From: a bacterium HR28
GTDB lineage: Bacteria > Chloroflexota > Chloroflexia > Thermomicrobiales > Thermomicrobiaceae
DNA length: 64,000 bases
Direction: 5' to 3'
Assembly (NCBI GenBank): GCA_002898255.1
Contig: BEIE01000003.1
Location: 186,001-250,000, forward strand
Shown here: piece after piece, positions 18,201 through 26,936 of the stretch
How positions within the stretch are numbered: position 1 is the first letter of the stretch
How the letters are laid out: each line of letters starts with the position of its first letter
Position numbers and translations under genes: made by a program
Notes under the pieces: model-generated
Told to the model about the DNA's origin: nothing
Seen by the model: the letters and a program-made list of their open reading frames with translations, nothing else
Databases searched by the model: none

Positions 18201-18816
18201 ACTTGACCGTCGGACATACGACGAGCGTCGTGAGGAGTTGCAGTTTCTGACCTACGGGACGGAGGTGCTTGGGAAGCTTCTGGAACGTGCTGCTGGCGAA
18301 CTTCCACCGCATCTCCTGCGGCTCGCGGACGAGTCGGGACGGGTCGGGTACTACTGGCTGGACGGTGACCGGGCGGTGCCGATCATGACACTGCGGGAAT
18401 TTCGTGAGGCCGTGACGTCGTCGGGCGTACCGACGGAGACTGCCGTCCGCGCGGCCGAGCAGAACTTTGCTGCGCGCTGCGCGGCCGAGCGTGAGCGTGA
18501 AGCGGCACGCGAGGCGCAGATGCGGTCAGTACGGCGGAGTGCGCTTGAGGCCCAGGCGCGAGCGGTTCTGCGGGAGGCGACGGCGATCGAAGCGGTGCTG
18601 GGGCGCGGTGGGTCGGTCCAGGCGCTGGCCAGCCGAGGGTATCCGTGGGCACCGCTCGTACGTTTGGTTGGGATGGACGCAGAGGATGCGCGCACCGTGC
18701 GCCAGCTGGTACCGTTGCTGCGGCAGCGGTCACGCGAGCAGCTTGACGGGCGACTCGGCTACCTGACTCAGGTTGCCGGGGAGCTCGTGGAACGGCTTGT
18801 CGCCCTGGGCGCCTGA
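15202..18816 (+). CDS. PLD-domain SNF2-family helicase (defence-associated)
   Basis: 1204 aa. The N-terminal third (about 1-230) is a phospholipase-D-like module with YFHAKYGVF and VAFVGSVNET (HxK...GSxN). Helicase motif I is LLADEVGLGKTIEAAL (about 318-333), motif II VIVDEAHHARRD (about 426), motif III region LLSATPM. Motifs V-VI are TDAASEGLNLQ and QRIGRFDRIGQR (about 816-855). The pattern resembles RapA/HepA-like SNF2 enzymes. The C-terminal 300 residues are charged and probably coiled coil. ATG 15202 follows GAGGGTGAGG. A PLD nuclease joined to a translocase would suit DNA cleavage in an antiphage system; nuclease activity is inferred. Confidence 0.92.
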   Translation: MPGEYAGDAPGLRGYLFAHRYGEGDDRLHRFYLPALERSVRYDRATGFFSSSALAVAAAGVARLIANGGRMRLLVGAALSPEDVQAIVHGADLRAVVQERLLQGLVTVETLLERERLAALAWLVAEGRLELRVVLPLGWDGQPLAAAEAAPYFHAKYGVFTDAAGDRVAFVGSVNETAAGWVQNYEELSVYFSWDESRRYLEDIAARFERLWQGEEHRWRTLTLPEAVQQKLLQYRPDEPPLYDPLERVQVPVSEVCEETGDYQTGPDVSGAIARFLLDVPRLVGARWVGLATAPVVPWPHQRRVVERLVEHFPERFLLADEVGLGKTIEAALALRELLLSGRVQRVLLLVPGGLVRQWQEELLDKAALAVPRFDAGKLWDAQGGSSPIGAKELLETQPVLLLSSHLAKRREWAEQLLQAQPWDLVIVDEAHHARRDAEGRPNRLLSLLRALSERTRGLWLLSATPMQLHPSELWELLSLLGLPGQWGAGPDDFVRYFAQLRGSDGGAPDWDFLLTLAREELAVRGGLDGQFVGSTRERLGLARWQRIERLLSMDSASDPRSLDRDSQAALYAALRQHTPVRRLMLRHTRSLLRRYREEGLLNEPLAERDPTVVWVTLTDPERELYDRIEEYITEFYARYEAERPGLGFVMTIYRRRLTSSFAAVRLSLERRLAFLERRSDDVGLTEEDVTEEELDRDVQEQVGDIDRWATEDEIRYLRRFLEDLQRLRRDSKREHLLVLLERLFAESETIAVFTEYYDTLLDLREHLVPIYGSQVACYSGRGGEVWQDGKWQPISRSELAALFREGRRVRLLLCTDAASEGLNLQTCGVLVNYDLPWNPMRVEQRIGRFDRIGQRYPVVRIVHLLYRDTVEAEVYRRLGERIDWFRNVVGELQPILTRVSEDIRRLALAPQSARRRELEHLLEELERELAQRQEQELLQTLLEPDAAAYEATGGLPPVTLSELEETLFEIPAIAGVFRRHPRIERVYRISDEARHTTVTLDRRTYDERREELQFLTYGTEVLGKLLERAAGELPPHLLRLADESGRVGYYWLDGDRAVPIMTLREFREAVTSSGVPTETAVRAAEQNFAARCAAEREREAAREAQMRSVRRSALEAQARAVLREATAIEAVLGRGGSVQALASRGYPWAPLVRLVGMDAEDARTVRQLVPLLRQRSREQLDGRLGYLTQVAGELVERLVALGA

Positions 18817-19182
18817 AACACCGTGACGGCAGTGTGGCGAGGTGGGCCCCGGGTAGGGGTGATGCCTGAGTGCTGGCTCATGCACCGATAGGCATGTGTC
18901 GTTGTGTCCGCAGAACGTGCAAAGCTTGGTCGGAAGACCACAACGTGGTTGCTCAGATGTGCGATACTGGTGGTCACCCTGACCACGGAGGGATGACGTG
19001 GCTGCGGTGGCGCAAGAGGTGCGGCGGTCAGAGCGGGCCTGGCCGGCCAGAGTGGAGGCCCAGTGCGTGCTTCGGTGAGCAGAGTCAGCGTCGACAACCG
19101 CATAGTGCTCACTGGAGTGCATGCGGGGACGATCTCTGCCGTCTGGCAGTGACGGGCTCGCCTTGAGCGGAAGGGACAGTCC
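18817..19182. other. Intergenic region after the helicase gene
   Basis: 366 nt with no supported gene. A short hairpin GTGGTCA-CCC-TGACCAC lies at 18970-18986. The 98-aa plus frame and the long minus frames look like chance. Confidence 0.4.
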
Positions 19183-19551
19183 ATGACGACGTACCGTGAA
19201 GTTCTAGGACCGGTCCTTTCCCCCGCAGCACTGACGCTGCTCGAGCGGTTGACACCGCTGATCTGCGCGCTGTATGAGATCGAACTCCTGCTCGAGATGG
19301 AAGTGCCGCCGGTTGAGCACCAACGGCTGCGTGAGCGAGTGACCGGCCGGCTGGAGCGGATTGTGGCTATCCTTCCGCCAGACGTACCTCCAACGGCCAA
19401 CGAGGTATTCACCGCCATCGAGGTGCTCGTGACGGACGTGCTCGGTCGAGAGCTCCGGGTAGGTGAAGAGATTGCTCGGCTTGAGGTGCTGTCTGAGGCC
19501 TTCCGCAATGATCCGCTGCTCTATCAGCTCGCGCGCGGACAGGTGAATTGA
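19183..19551 (+). CDS. Small acidic helical protein at the end of the defence island
   Basis: 122 aa, rich in Leu and Glu, predicted mostly alpha-helical (LTLLERLTPLICALYEIELLLEMEV). No domain recognised. ATG 19183 follows GGAAGGGACAGTCC, a reasonable ribosome binding site. Same strand as the helicase but 366 nt away, so membership of the system is uncertain. Composition fits a real gene better than the surrounding shadow frames do. Confidence 0.6.
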   Translation: MTTYREVLGPVLSPAALTLLERLTPLICALYEIELLLEMEVPPVEHQRLRERVTGRLERIVAILPPDVPPTANEVFTAIEVLVTDVLGRELRVGEEIARLEVLSEAFRNDPLLYQLARGQVN

Positions 19552-20170
19552 CCGGCGCGTGCGCCGCTTGTGGGCTCCGTCAGCATGGCAAGGTACCCCG
19601 ACAAGGAAAGGGACAAGAGTTGGTGATCGGTCATTGCCGCCCGCTGGGGTCTGACTGCGGCGTTGGCGCGTAGTGGCGGAACTTCTCTTGGCTAGGAGAA
19701 CCTGTTGGGACGTCGCGGCGATATTGCTGTGTGGCGTTGGAGGACGGAACGAGGATCAACGGGAGCGATACCGATGGGTTGCGAGAACGTCAACGGGTGT
19801 GCCCCGGATAGAGGAAAGCATGCCAATGATCGCGAGACTCGGACGGTTGCGCTACCGCTGAGATCGCCAGCAACAGAGAACGTGGCAAGGATCTCTGGTG
19901 TGCCGCTCGCTGTGTGCGATGTTGCATAGCAGCCAGCAGAAGTGCTCAATCGGCGTTCTCTTTGGAATTGATCGCGTCGCGTTGCATCTGGCCCCCCGAA
20001 CCCGTGCTTTCCTCAGTCGTGGCGAGGTCGATCTTCATATCCGGGTTGGGCTCACGGTCGTCGGGATCGGGGCTCTCGAGCCCAAGCGTCCATTGGAGGA
20101 CGGCGAGTGGACTGTGCTGTGATGCCACTTGCACCAGTTGTCGCTCCGTGGCGCGGTGCAGAAAAGCGTG
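19552..20170. other. Intergenic region without supported gene
   Basis: About 620 nt between the small acidic protein and the cupredoxin terminator. All frames (19673-19861, 19705-19929, 19898-20122 and minus shadows) are short, basic and mutually overlapping. No promoter, RNA or mobile-element sign was recognised. Confidence 0.4.
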
Positions 20171-20200
20171 GGGGGCCGACAAGAGAGCTTGTCGGCCCCC
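20171..20200 (-). terminator. Intrinsic-type terminator of the cupredoxin gene
   Basis: A perfect 13-bp stem GGGGGCCGACAAG/CTTGTCGGCCCCC closes an AGAG loop. Read on the minus strand it follows the cupredoxin stop by about 60 nt and is followed by CACGCTTTTC. The T-run is a few bases displaced from the stem. Confidence 0.7.
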
Positions 20201-20261
20201 AGCGATTGGCTAGCCTGCGCGCTGCTCCACTGATTGACGGGATCCAGCCGGTCAGATTGTC

Positions 20262-20696
20262 TCACCGAGCACGGAAGTCGATGCGCATGCCGTTCTTATA
20301 GTGCTCGGGGAGGTTGCAGAGCAAGACATAATGTCCGGCTGCGAGGTCGAGTGTCATCTCAGCACTTTTGCCGGGTGGCAGTTCGTCCGGCTCAATCTCA
20401 CCGAGCACTTGGCCGGCCTGTTCCTCTTCCGCCTTCTGCTCCTTCTCGTTGTACGGCAGCTGGTCGGCGGCGAGCTCGGTTTTTAGCACAATCAGCTCGT
20501 GCTCCAACTGCCCAACGTTCTTGGCGACGAACCGGACTTTCCCGGCCGGGACCTCGCTCTTATCCGGTTTGATCGAGTACTCGGTGAGATCGACGTTGAC
20601 CGTCGTCACCGATTCTCCCGTGCGACGCTGGCATGCCAGGAGCACAAACAACACCGTGGCCGCGAGGAAACCTCGCCGCGTTCCTACAAACACCAT
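20262..20696 (-). CDS. Cupredoxin-domain lipoprotein
   Basis: 144 aa. A short N-terminus with two arginines (TRRGF) precedes a hydrophobic stretch and lipobox LLAC, so the protein is probably membrane-anchored outside the cell. Type I copper ligands can be read: His in QLEHELIVL, then Cys, His and Met in LLCNLPEHYKNGM. An acidic insert (NEKEQKAEEEQAGQ) lies between the ligand regions. ATG 20696 has GGAGG 6 nt upstream; the track's 20714 start is six codons too long. Likely role is electron transfer or copper binding at the membrane; the partner is unknown. Confidence 0.85.
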   Translation of the reverse strand: MVFVGTRRGFLAATVLFVLLACQRRTGESVTTVNVDLTEYSIKPDKSEVPAGKVRFVAKNVGQLEHELIVLKTELAADQLPYNEKEQKAEEEQAGQVLGEIEPDELPPGKSAEMTLDLAAGHYVLLCNLPEHYKNGMRIDFRAR

Positions 20697-21257
20697 TTCC
20701 CACCTCCTCCACAAGCGTCACGACGATGCGGAACCGACGCAGGTGGAGGCGGCCGCGGGTAGGAGCATCGCGAAATGAATCGCTCCCCATCCATGAGCGG
20801 AGAGGCTCTCTCCAGCACGCGAACAGGTGAAGGTCTCTATTCGTGAGAGCGATCTTCTCACGCCGCGAGGGAGAGCGCAAGAAGGTGTTGTCCGGTCAGC
20901 TGCAGACCCGGCTCGGTGACAGCGGTTATGCCGGGGCGCCATGCGGAGACGGATTCCCAGGGAGAGGCTGGATGTTGTGCGGGAACACTGCGCGAGTGCT
21001 GACCTGGCGATTGCCGCGCAGTGCACTCGAGCTCGATACCAGCTGAGAAGCATGGAGTCTGGCACTTTCGTGCTGCTGTGGTCAGCGAGGCGAGCATCGG
21101 TGTTGGAGGATCGGCCTTGCTGTCGGGCACGGCGTACGGCCGAGAAGTCGGTGCTCCACTCTGAGAGGGCTACAGTGCGCTATCACAACTTCAGCCGACC
21201 CCTGCCAGGGTGATGAGATCGAGAGCGGCGTCTCTCTGCGAGACAGGCACTGCCGAA
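20697..21257. other. Intergenic region between cupredoxin and RNase Z genes
   Basis: About 560 nt between the start of the cupredoxin gene and the end of rnz, both on minus. It should contain the cupredoxin promoter, but I could not read one with confidence. No gene supported. Confidence 0.35.
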
Positions 21258-22169
21258 TCACTCGTCCCGATAACGCAGCGTCACGGTGCGGTGCACTGGG
21301 CCGATCTCAGTTGCTGGAAAGATGGTGCGGGCCATCGGGAGCCAGGTCTCGGGGTCGGTGAGTGAGGGACTGAAGTGAGTCAACCAGAGTCGCTCCACCT
21401 GCGCCGCACGGGCGAGCTCAGCGGCCTCATGGAACAGCATGTGGCCACGTTCGACCGCACGCGGGAGCATTTCCGGATCACCATACATGCCTTCGCAGAT
21501 GAGGAGGTCGGCGCCGTGGACGAAGGACGGGAGCTCCGGCGTCGGACGGGTGTCGGTAACGAAGGCGACGGTAATGCCGCGGCGCGGTGGACCAAGGACA
21601 TCGTCTGGTGTGATCACGCGGCCATCGATCTCAACGGATTCGCCATACTGGAGGCGTCGCCAGTACAGAACAGGGACGCCGAGCGCACGCGCTCGCTCCG
21701 GATCGAAGCGGCGTCCGCGCGGCCGGTGGAGGGTGTAGGCCAGGCAAGGAACGCGATGCGCGACGGGGAGGGCGCGAAGATGGAGTCCTCCCGGCAGGTC
21801 GAGTTCAGCTGGACCGGGGAGTTCGAGGACTTCGACCGAAAATGGAAGCACAGGGACGATCGTACGCAGTGCGGCGACGATACGTCTTGTTCCCTGTGGG
21901 CCGATAATGCGCACCGTTTCCTCGCGCTCGGCAAAGGCGAGGGAGAACAAGACGCCAGGAAGTCCAGCGACGTGGTCGGCGTGGAGGTGAGTGAGCAGAA
22001 TGGTGTCAAGATCACGGAAGCTCCAGCCGGTGTAGCGCCAGGAGATCTGGGTCCCTTCGCCGCAGTCGACGAGGATCGTGTGGCCCTCGCAGCGTATCAG
22101 GAGCGCTGAGAGCCAGCGCTCTGGCAACGGCATCATGCCTCCGGTACCGAGTAGGCAGACGTCGATCAC
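21258..22169 (-). CDS. rnz: Ribonuclease Z
   Basis: Metallo-beta-lactamase-fold endonuclease that matures tRNA 3' ends. The zinc motif [15 protein letters not shown] is present, with the family start [32 protein letters not shown] and the C-terminal LTHFSPS histidine. The track frame begins at GTG 22217. GTG 22169 ([11 protein letters not shown]) fits the usual RNase Z start and has GGAG 9 nt upstream, giving 303 aa. The three tRNAs in this window that end without an encoded CCA are natural substrates. Confidence 0.93.
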   Translation of the reverse strand: MIDVCLLGTGGMMPLPERWLSALLIRCEGHTILVDCGEGTQISWRYTGWSFRDLDTILLTHLHADHVAGLPGVLFSLAFAEREETVRIIGPQGTRRIVAALRTIVPVLPFSVEVLELPGPAELDLPGGLHLRALPVAHRVPCLAYTLHRPRGRRFDPERARALGVPVLYWRRLQYGESVEIDGRVITPDDVLGPPRRGITVAFVTDTRPTPELPSFVHGADLLICEGMYGDPEMLPRAVERGHMLFHEAAELARAAQVERLWLTHFSPSLTDPETWLPMARTIFPATEIGPVHRTVTLRYRDE

Positions 22170-22285
22170 GCCCAAGCACTCCGTGCCACTATGCACGCCG
22201 GTGGCGAATCGTACCACGTTGGGCGGTACTTCCCTGCATGCTACGATGCTCGCCGGGATGGGAGATCGTGATCAGGAGGTGTGTG

Positions 22286-23881
22286 GTGACACAGTTTGTG
22301 ACCGGGCGACCGACGACACTTGCGACCGAAGGGATGGTCGCCACGCCGCATTATTTGGCGACACTCGCAGGCGTGCGTGTCCTTCAGCAGGGCGGTAACG
22401 CGGTCGATGCGGCGGTGGCGGCGAACGCAGTCTTGACAGTTGTCTATCCGCATATGTGCTCGGTGGGTGGTGACGCTTTTTTCCTCATCTGGGAACCACG
22501 CGAGAGCCGGTTGCTGGCGCTCAACGGGAGCGGTCGGGCGCCGGCGGGGATCTCGGCGGAGGAGCTCCGGGCCCGTGGCTACCGTGAGATCCCACCAAAA
22601 GGGCCGTGGGGCGTCACGGTACCGGGGGCGGTCGATGCCTGGGCAACCGTGCTTGAACGCTGCGGCACGCGTTCGCTTGGGGAACTCCTTGAACCAGCGA
22701 TCGCCTACGCGGAGCGCGGGTTCCCGGTGAGTCCCCAAGTCGCTCGGGCGATCGCAGCGGAGGCAGAAATATTCCGCCGACAGGAGGCTGCGGCGCGCCA
22801 GTTCGTGCCGAACGGACGTCCTCCTGTTCCTGGGGAGGTACTCCGCCAGCCGGAACTCGCAGCCAGCCTGCGACTGATCGCGACAGAAGGTCCGGACGCG
22901 TTTTACCGCGGGCGGATCGCAGAGCAGATCGTGGCGACGCTCCGTGCAGCCGGTGGCGTGATGGCGCTGGATGATTTGGCCGCGCATCGGTCCGACTGGG
23001 TCGAGCCTCTTCGGACCCGGTACCGGGAGGTGGAGGTGGTTGAGCTTCCACCGAACACGCAAGGTTTGACGGCATTAGAGCTCCTGAATATCGTCGAAGG
23101 CTTCCCGGTAAGCGAGTTGGGCTGGGGAAACCCGCAGCTGGTGCATCTCTTCCTGGAGGCCAAGAAGCTCGCTTTTGCGGACCGCGACCGGTATCTCGGG
23201 GATCCGGCGTTTGTCGATGTCCCGGTCAGCCGGTTGCTCGATAAGTCCTACGCGGCGGAGCTCCGGGCACGGATCGATCCCGAGCGGGCAGCGATTCCGC
23301 CAGCACCGAGCTGGGACACAGACACGATCTACCTCTGCGTGGTCGACCGCGAGGGACGAGCGGTCTCGTTGATCCAGAGCCTCTATAACTCATTTGGTAG
23401 CGGATTGGTTGCTGGCGGAATTGTGTTGCAGAACCGTGGGGCTTGCTTCGTGTTGGACGAACGCTCACCCAATGTGCTGGCCCCGCGCAAGCGGCCACTC
23501 CACACGCTGATCCCCGCGATGCTGCTCCGTGAGGGGCGACCCTGGGTAGTCTTCGGGACGATGGGCGGGCACAGTCAGCCGGTCATCCACCTCCAGCTGG
23601 TGACCGGAATCGTCGACTTCGGCTTCGAGCCACAGGAAGCGGTGGAAGCGGCGCGCTGGGTCTCGCGACGCGAGCCGGGGGAGGCGGGTGAGACCGTGTA
23701 TGTGGAACCGCTGCTCGCGGAGCGGGTAGCAGAAGAGTTGAGACGGCGTGGGCACCGGATTGAGGTCACGGAGCCGTGGTCGTCGCTCATGGGGCACGCG
23801 CACCTGATTGTGATCGGTGAAGACGGGGTGCTGCGTGGCGGCTCGGATCCGCGAGCGGAAGGGTGTGCGCTCGGGTGGTGA
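22286..23881 (+). CDS. ggt: Gamma-glutamyltransferase family protein
   Basis: Ntn-hydrolase that would self-cleave before a threonine and transfer or hydrolyse gamma-glutamyl groups. The small-subunit start is at WDTDTIYLCVVDREG, where the Thr before IYLCVVD aligns with the usual nucleophile. Other signatures are GGNAVDAAVAANAVL, SVGGDAFFLIW and GTMGGHSQPVIHLQ. No signal peptide is seen, so it is probably cytoplasmic, unlike many GGTs. The track start at 22238 is too early: GTG 22286 has AGGAGGT 5 nt upstream and gives 531 aa. It ends 3 nt from the convergent DUF3090 stop. Confidence 0.92.
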   Translation: MTQFVTGRPTTLATEGMVATPHYLATLAGVRVLQQGGNAVDAAVAANAVLTVVYPHMCSVGGDAFFLIWEPRESRLLALNGSGRAPAGISAEELRARGYREIPPKGPWGVTVPGAVDAWATVLERCGTRSLGELLEPAIAYAERGFPVSPQVARAIAAEAEIFRRQEAAARQFVPNGRPPVPGEVLRQPELAASLRLIATEGPDAFYRGRIAEQIVATLRAAGGVMALDDLAAHRSDWVEPLRTRYREVEVVELPPNTQGLTALELLNIVEGFPVSELGWGNPQLVHLFLEAKKLAFADRDRYLGDPAFVDVPVSRLLDKSYAAELRARIDPERAAIPPAPSWDTDTIYLCVVDREGRAVSLIQSLYNSFGSGLVAGGIVLQNRGACFVLDERSPNVLAPRKRPLHTLIPAMLLREGRPWVVFGTMGGHSQPVIHLQLVTGIVDFGFEPQEAVEAARWVSRREPGEAGETVYVEPLLAERVAEELRRRGHRIEVTEPWSSLMGHAHLIVIGEDGVLRGGSDPRAEGCALGW

Positions 23882-23884
23882 TGG

Positions 23885-24403
23885 TCACTCGAGCGGTAAA
23901 TGTCCATTATCGTGCGGGCAGACATGCCCCTCAGGACCGATGACCGCCCCGCAGCGGGGACAGCGCGGGCGTCCGGCTGCGATGACGCGGGCGATCTGAT
24001 GGGCGAGCGCCTTGGCAGCGGGAAGTGTGGCGCGGCCAGCGAAGATTGGGTCCTCGTCTTCATCCTGCTCGATGTCGTGGGCGAAGATGGCGATCCGCTG
24101 GCGCTCCTCATCGTATCCGATGGCCATCTTCCCCACGACGTATTCCGGAATATCGGGCGGCAACGGTGCCGTACGTGCCGCTGGGCGTTCGGGGATACGG
24201 GACTGCACATACCCAGCGAGCCGAAGTTGCTCAAGGAGTTGCTCAATAGCAAGACCGAGTGCCTGGAGCTGTTCCTTCTCCATCCAAAGTGAGACGAGAT
24301 CGAGACCAACGCCAGCGATTAAGCGGAAGCGACGCTGCCCAGGTTCGCCAATTGCTTCCGCTTCAAGCACAGTGAGCTCCTGGTATTCGTGTCTACCGAC
24401 CAT
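23885..24403 (-). CDS. DUF3090 family protein
   Basis: 172 aa. The C-terminal zinc-ribbon-like CPRCGAVIGPEGHVCPHDNGHLP and the central DFA-like block (MAIGYDEERQRIAIFAHDIEQDEDED) are typical of DUF3090, a family common in Actinobacteria and Chloroflexota. Function is not established. Two ATGs (24406, 24403) are adjacent; 24403 gives better spacing to GGAG. Its 3' end nearly touches ggt, and its 5' end faces the LacI regulator. Confidence 0.85.
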   Translation of the reverse strand: MVGRHEYQELTVLEAEAIGEPGQRRFRLIAGVGLDLVSLWMEKEQLQALGLAIEQLLEQLRLAGYVQSRIPERPAARTAPLPPDIPEYVVGKMAIGYDEERQRIAIFAHDIEQDEDEDPIFAGRATLPAAKALAHQIARVIAAGRPRCPRCGAVIGPEGHVCPHDNGHLPLE

Positions 24404-24551
24404 CATCTACTCCGCCTCACGGCCGATCGTCGCTATGAGGATACACCAGCGGGCGCCGGCTCCGGCCGACGCCCGCACGGTGAGGTGGGGGATGGGTGTG
24501 GCAGGGGAGGGAGGACGTTTGCAACGGATCGGCTGGTTCAACTCGCCACGC

Positions 24552-24580
24552 TTGACGAGCGGAACCGCTTCTACTATACA
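24552..24580 (+). promoter_or_regulatory. Sigma70-type promoter of the LacI-family regulator
   Basis: TTGACG (24552-24557), 17-nt spacer, TATACA (24575-24580). Predicted start near 24587, leaving a leader of about 55 nt before ATG 24643. Confidence 0.7.
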
Positions 24581-24604
24581 CGTAGGAGCGGACTTCGTCA
24601 AGTA

Positions 24605-24612
24605 AAACGTTT
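24605..24612. promoter_or_regulatory. Candidate LacI-family operator
   Basis: AAACGTTT is a perfect palindrome centred on CG, the usual centre of LacI-family sites. It lies just downstream of the predicted transcription start and 30 nt before the regulator's ATG, so autoregulation is plausible. Only one copy was seen. Confidence 0.4.
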
Positions 24613-24642
24613 CGGAAGTTCCCTGGATACCAGGAGCCGGTC

Positions 24643-25701
24643 ATGGCAAAGCGTAGCGGCTCGAGTCGGGTAACCATCCGCGACGTTGCGCGAGTCGCGG
24701 GCGTGGGAGTCGCGACCGTTTCGCGAGTGCTCAACGGGGATCCGGCAGTGGCGGCAGCGACGCGCGAGCGGGTGCATGCCGTGATGGCGCAGCTTGGTTA
24801 CCAGCCGTTGCGGACTGCGCGCGCACTGTCGCGGCGCCGGACAGACGCATTACTTGTTGTCCTGCCACTCTTGACGCGCTTCTTCTACGTGGAAATCTTA
24901 CGTGGCATCGAGGAGGCTCTCCTGGAGACAAACTACGCCTTCATTCTGCGCACGCTCGAGCGTCCCGCGGATGGATCTCGGGCCATAGCATCGGTACGAC
25001 GCGATCTGGTCGACGGGGCTCTCCTGGTTTCGATGGCAGTGACACCGGTCTGGCTCGCTCGTCTGGAGCGCGAGCGTTTGCCGGCGGTCGTCGCCGATGC
25101 CGATCCGGCGGTCCCGCTGTCGCGGATTGTGGTCGATCATGCAGAAGGGGCGCGATTGGCCGTGACGCATCTGGCGCGTTTGGGCCACCAAAGGATTGCG
25201 GTGATCGATCGACCTGACGATCCGTTTGCTGAGAAACGGATAAGTCGGCGCCTGCTCGGCTATCGACAAGCACTACAAGAGCTCGGTCTCGAGCTGCGAG
25301 CGGAATATGAACGCGTGACCCCATTCAGCGTCGAGGGCGGTATCACGGGACTGCACTCCTTGATGCAGTTACCCGTTCCACCGACCGCGATCTTTGTCGG
25401 GAGTGATACGCAGGCCTGGGGCGTGTTACGTGCCGCACGGCAGCTGGGGCTCGACGTACCCAGGGATCTCGCGGTGGTCGGCTACCACGACATTGAGATC
25501 GCCGAACTCCTGGGGCTGACGACCGTACGCGTTCCGATGCGGGCGATCGGACGCCGGGCGGCGCAGCTTCTTTTGGAGCATCTCAGCGGGCGACTCGCCC
25601 CCGGCGAACTGGCGGTCGAGTGGGTAACGCCGGAACTTGTTGTGCGCCGGTCTTGCGGGGCGCAAGGGACGGACGCTGGTGTGGAAAGCGCCAGCGAGTA
25701 A
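24643..25701 (+). CDS. LacI-family transcriptional regulator
   Basis: 352 aa. The N-terminal helix-turn-helix is VTIRDVARVAGVGVATVSRVLNGDPAV with hinge LGYQPLRTARALSRRR, followed by a periplasmic-binding-protein-like sensor (VDGALLVSM, SRIVVDHAEGARLAVTHL, AIFVGSDTQAWGVLRAARQLG). ATG 24643 has AGGAG about 6 nt upstream. The next gene, a glycosidase-fold lipoprotein, follows in 29 nt on the same strand. A sugar effector controlling that gene is a reasonable guess but not shown. Confidence 0.93.
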   Translation: MAKRSGSSRVTIRDVARVAGVGVATVSRVLNGDPAVAAATRERVHAVMAQLGYQPLRTARALSRRRTDALLVVLPLLTRFFYVEILRGIEEALLETNYAFILRTLERPADGSRAIASVRRDLVDGALLVSMAVTPVWLARLERERLPAVVADADPAVPLSRIVVDHAEGARLAVTHLARLGHQRIAVIDRPDDPFAEKRISRRLLGYRQALQELGLELRAEYERVTPFSVEGGITGLHSLMQLPVPPTAIFVGSDTQAWGVLRAARQLGLDVPRDLAVVGYHDIEIAELLGLTTVRVPMRAIGRRAAQLLLEHLSGRLAPGELAVEWVTPELVVRRSCGAQGTDAGVESASE

Positions 25702-25730
25702 GATCCCCAGAGAAACGGTGAGGGGGTGGA

Positions 25731-26936
25731 GTGCACAGGCACACGTGGGTGGGGCTTCTTCTTGCGGTGATCAGTTTAGTTGTCGCCTGCCGCGGTCCTG
25801 TCATCTACCCGACGCCAACCGCGGTGCGGGGGACGCTTTCAGGCCACAGTTCGCCGTCTCAGGCTCCACAGGAACCGACGGTGGTGAACACGCCCTCGGT
25901 AGCAGTCTCTGGGGCTGAGACGTTCGTCTATGGTTTCAACGTTGCCTGGCGAGGGGATGAGGATGGTGCCGCTTTCAACCAGAGAACAGCGGACATGGTG
26001 CGGCTTGCGGGATTTCGATGGATCCGATTCCAGGTGCGCTGGGAGGCGCTTGAGCCACGGCCGGGTGAGTGGGACTTTCGACCTTTGGATCGGGTGCTGC
26101 CAATTTACGAAGCAGCTGGACTCTCCGTCCTCGCCTCAGTGGTTGCGGCACCGGCGTGGGCGCGCGATCCTGAGGGGGGAATTGTGAAAGATCCTGCGAC
26201 GTTCCGTGAGGCGATGTACCGCCTAGCCTCACGCTATCGTGGCCGGATTCACGCCTGGGAGATTTGGAACGAACAAAACCTGGCGCACGAGCTCCACGGT
26301 CCAGTGCGGGTCGAACCGTACTGTGCCCTCCTGCGTGCAGGATACGAGGGAGTAAAGGCGGGCGATCCCGATGCACTCGTCGTGTTCGGGGGGCTTACGC
26401 CAACTGGTGTCAACGATCCGAACATCGCCATGGACGATGTTGCCTACCTCGAAGCGTTTTATGCGTTCGAAGGTGGAGCCTGCACGCGCTACTTTGATGT
26501 GCTCGGTGCGCACGCCAACGCGACGCTCAACCCGCCAGACACGCTTTGGCCAGAAAATCCGGGCCCCGGTCCAGGGTGGCGGGACCACCCGAGCTTTTAC
26601 TTCCGGCGCGTCGAGCAGCTGCGGGCAGTGATGGAGCGGCACGGCGATACGCGGCCGATCTGGATTACCGAGTTTGGGTGGACGACGGCAAATCCAGCGC
26701 CGGGCTACGAGTACGGCCAGTACTTGAGCGAGGAGCAGCAGGCGGAATATCTTGTGCGCGCCTTCGAGATCGCACGAACACGCTGGCCTTGGGTGACCGG
26801 CATGTTTGTCTGGAACCTGAACTTCTCGACGATCGTCGATCCCGAGGACGAGAAGGGACCTTGGTCAGTCTTGAATGCGGACTGGTCGCCGCGTCCAGCC
26901 TATCGTGCGCTCCAGGCGATGCCGAAGGAGCCCTAG
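25731..26936 (+). CDS. Lipoprotein with glycoside-hydrolase (clan A-like) fold
   Basis: 401 aa. GTG 25731 follows GAGGGGGTGGA. The signal ends in lipobox LVVAC, then a Pro/Thr/Ser linker to about residue 60. The TIM-barrel domain carries WEIWNEQN (about residues 176-183), giving the acid/base Glu, and WITEFGW (about 309-315), giving the nucleophile Glu, the arrangement seen in GH5/GH39-type enzymes. It is a close paralogue of the C-terminal 350 residues of the protein at 37083. Probably surface-anchored. Substrate unknown. Likely co-transcribed with the LacI regulator. Its TAG overlaps the convergent stop as CTAG. Confidence 0.85.
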   Translation: MHRHTWVGLLLAVISLVVACRGPVIYPTPTAVRGTLSGHSSPSQAPQEPTVVNTPSVAVSGAETFVYGFNVAWRGDEDGAAFNQRTADMVRLAGFRWIRFQVRWEALEPRPGEWDFRPLDRVLPIYEAAGLSVLASVVAAPAWARDPEGGIVKDPATFREAMYRLASRYRGRIHAWEIWNEQNLAHELHGPVRVEPYCALLRAGYEGVKAGDPDALVVFGGLTPTGVNDPNIAMDDVAYLEAFYAFEGGACTRYFDVLGAHANATLNPPDTLWPENPGPGPGWRDHPSFYFRRVEQLRAVMERHGDTRPIWITEFGWTTANPAPGYEYGQYLSEEQQAEYLVRAFEIARTRWPWVTGMFVWNLNFSTIVDPEDEKGPWSVLNADWSPRPAYRALQAMPKEP

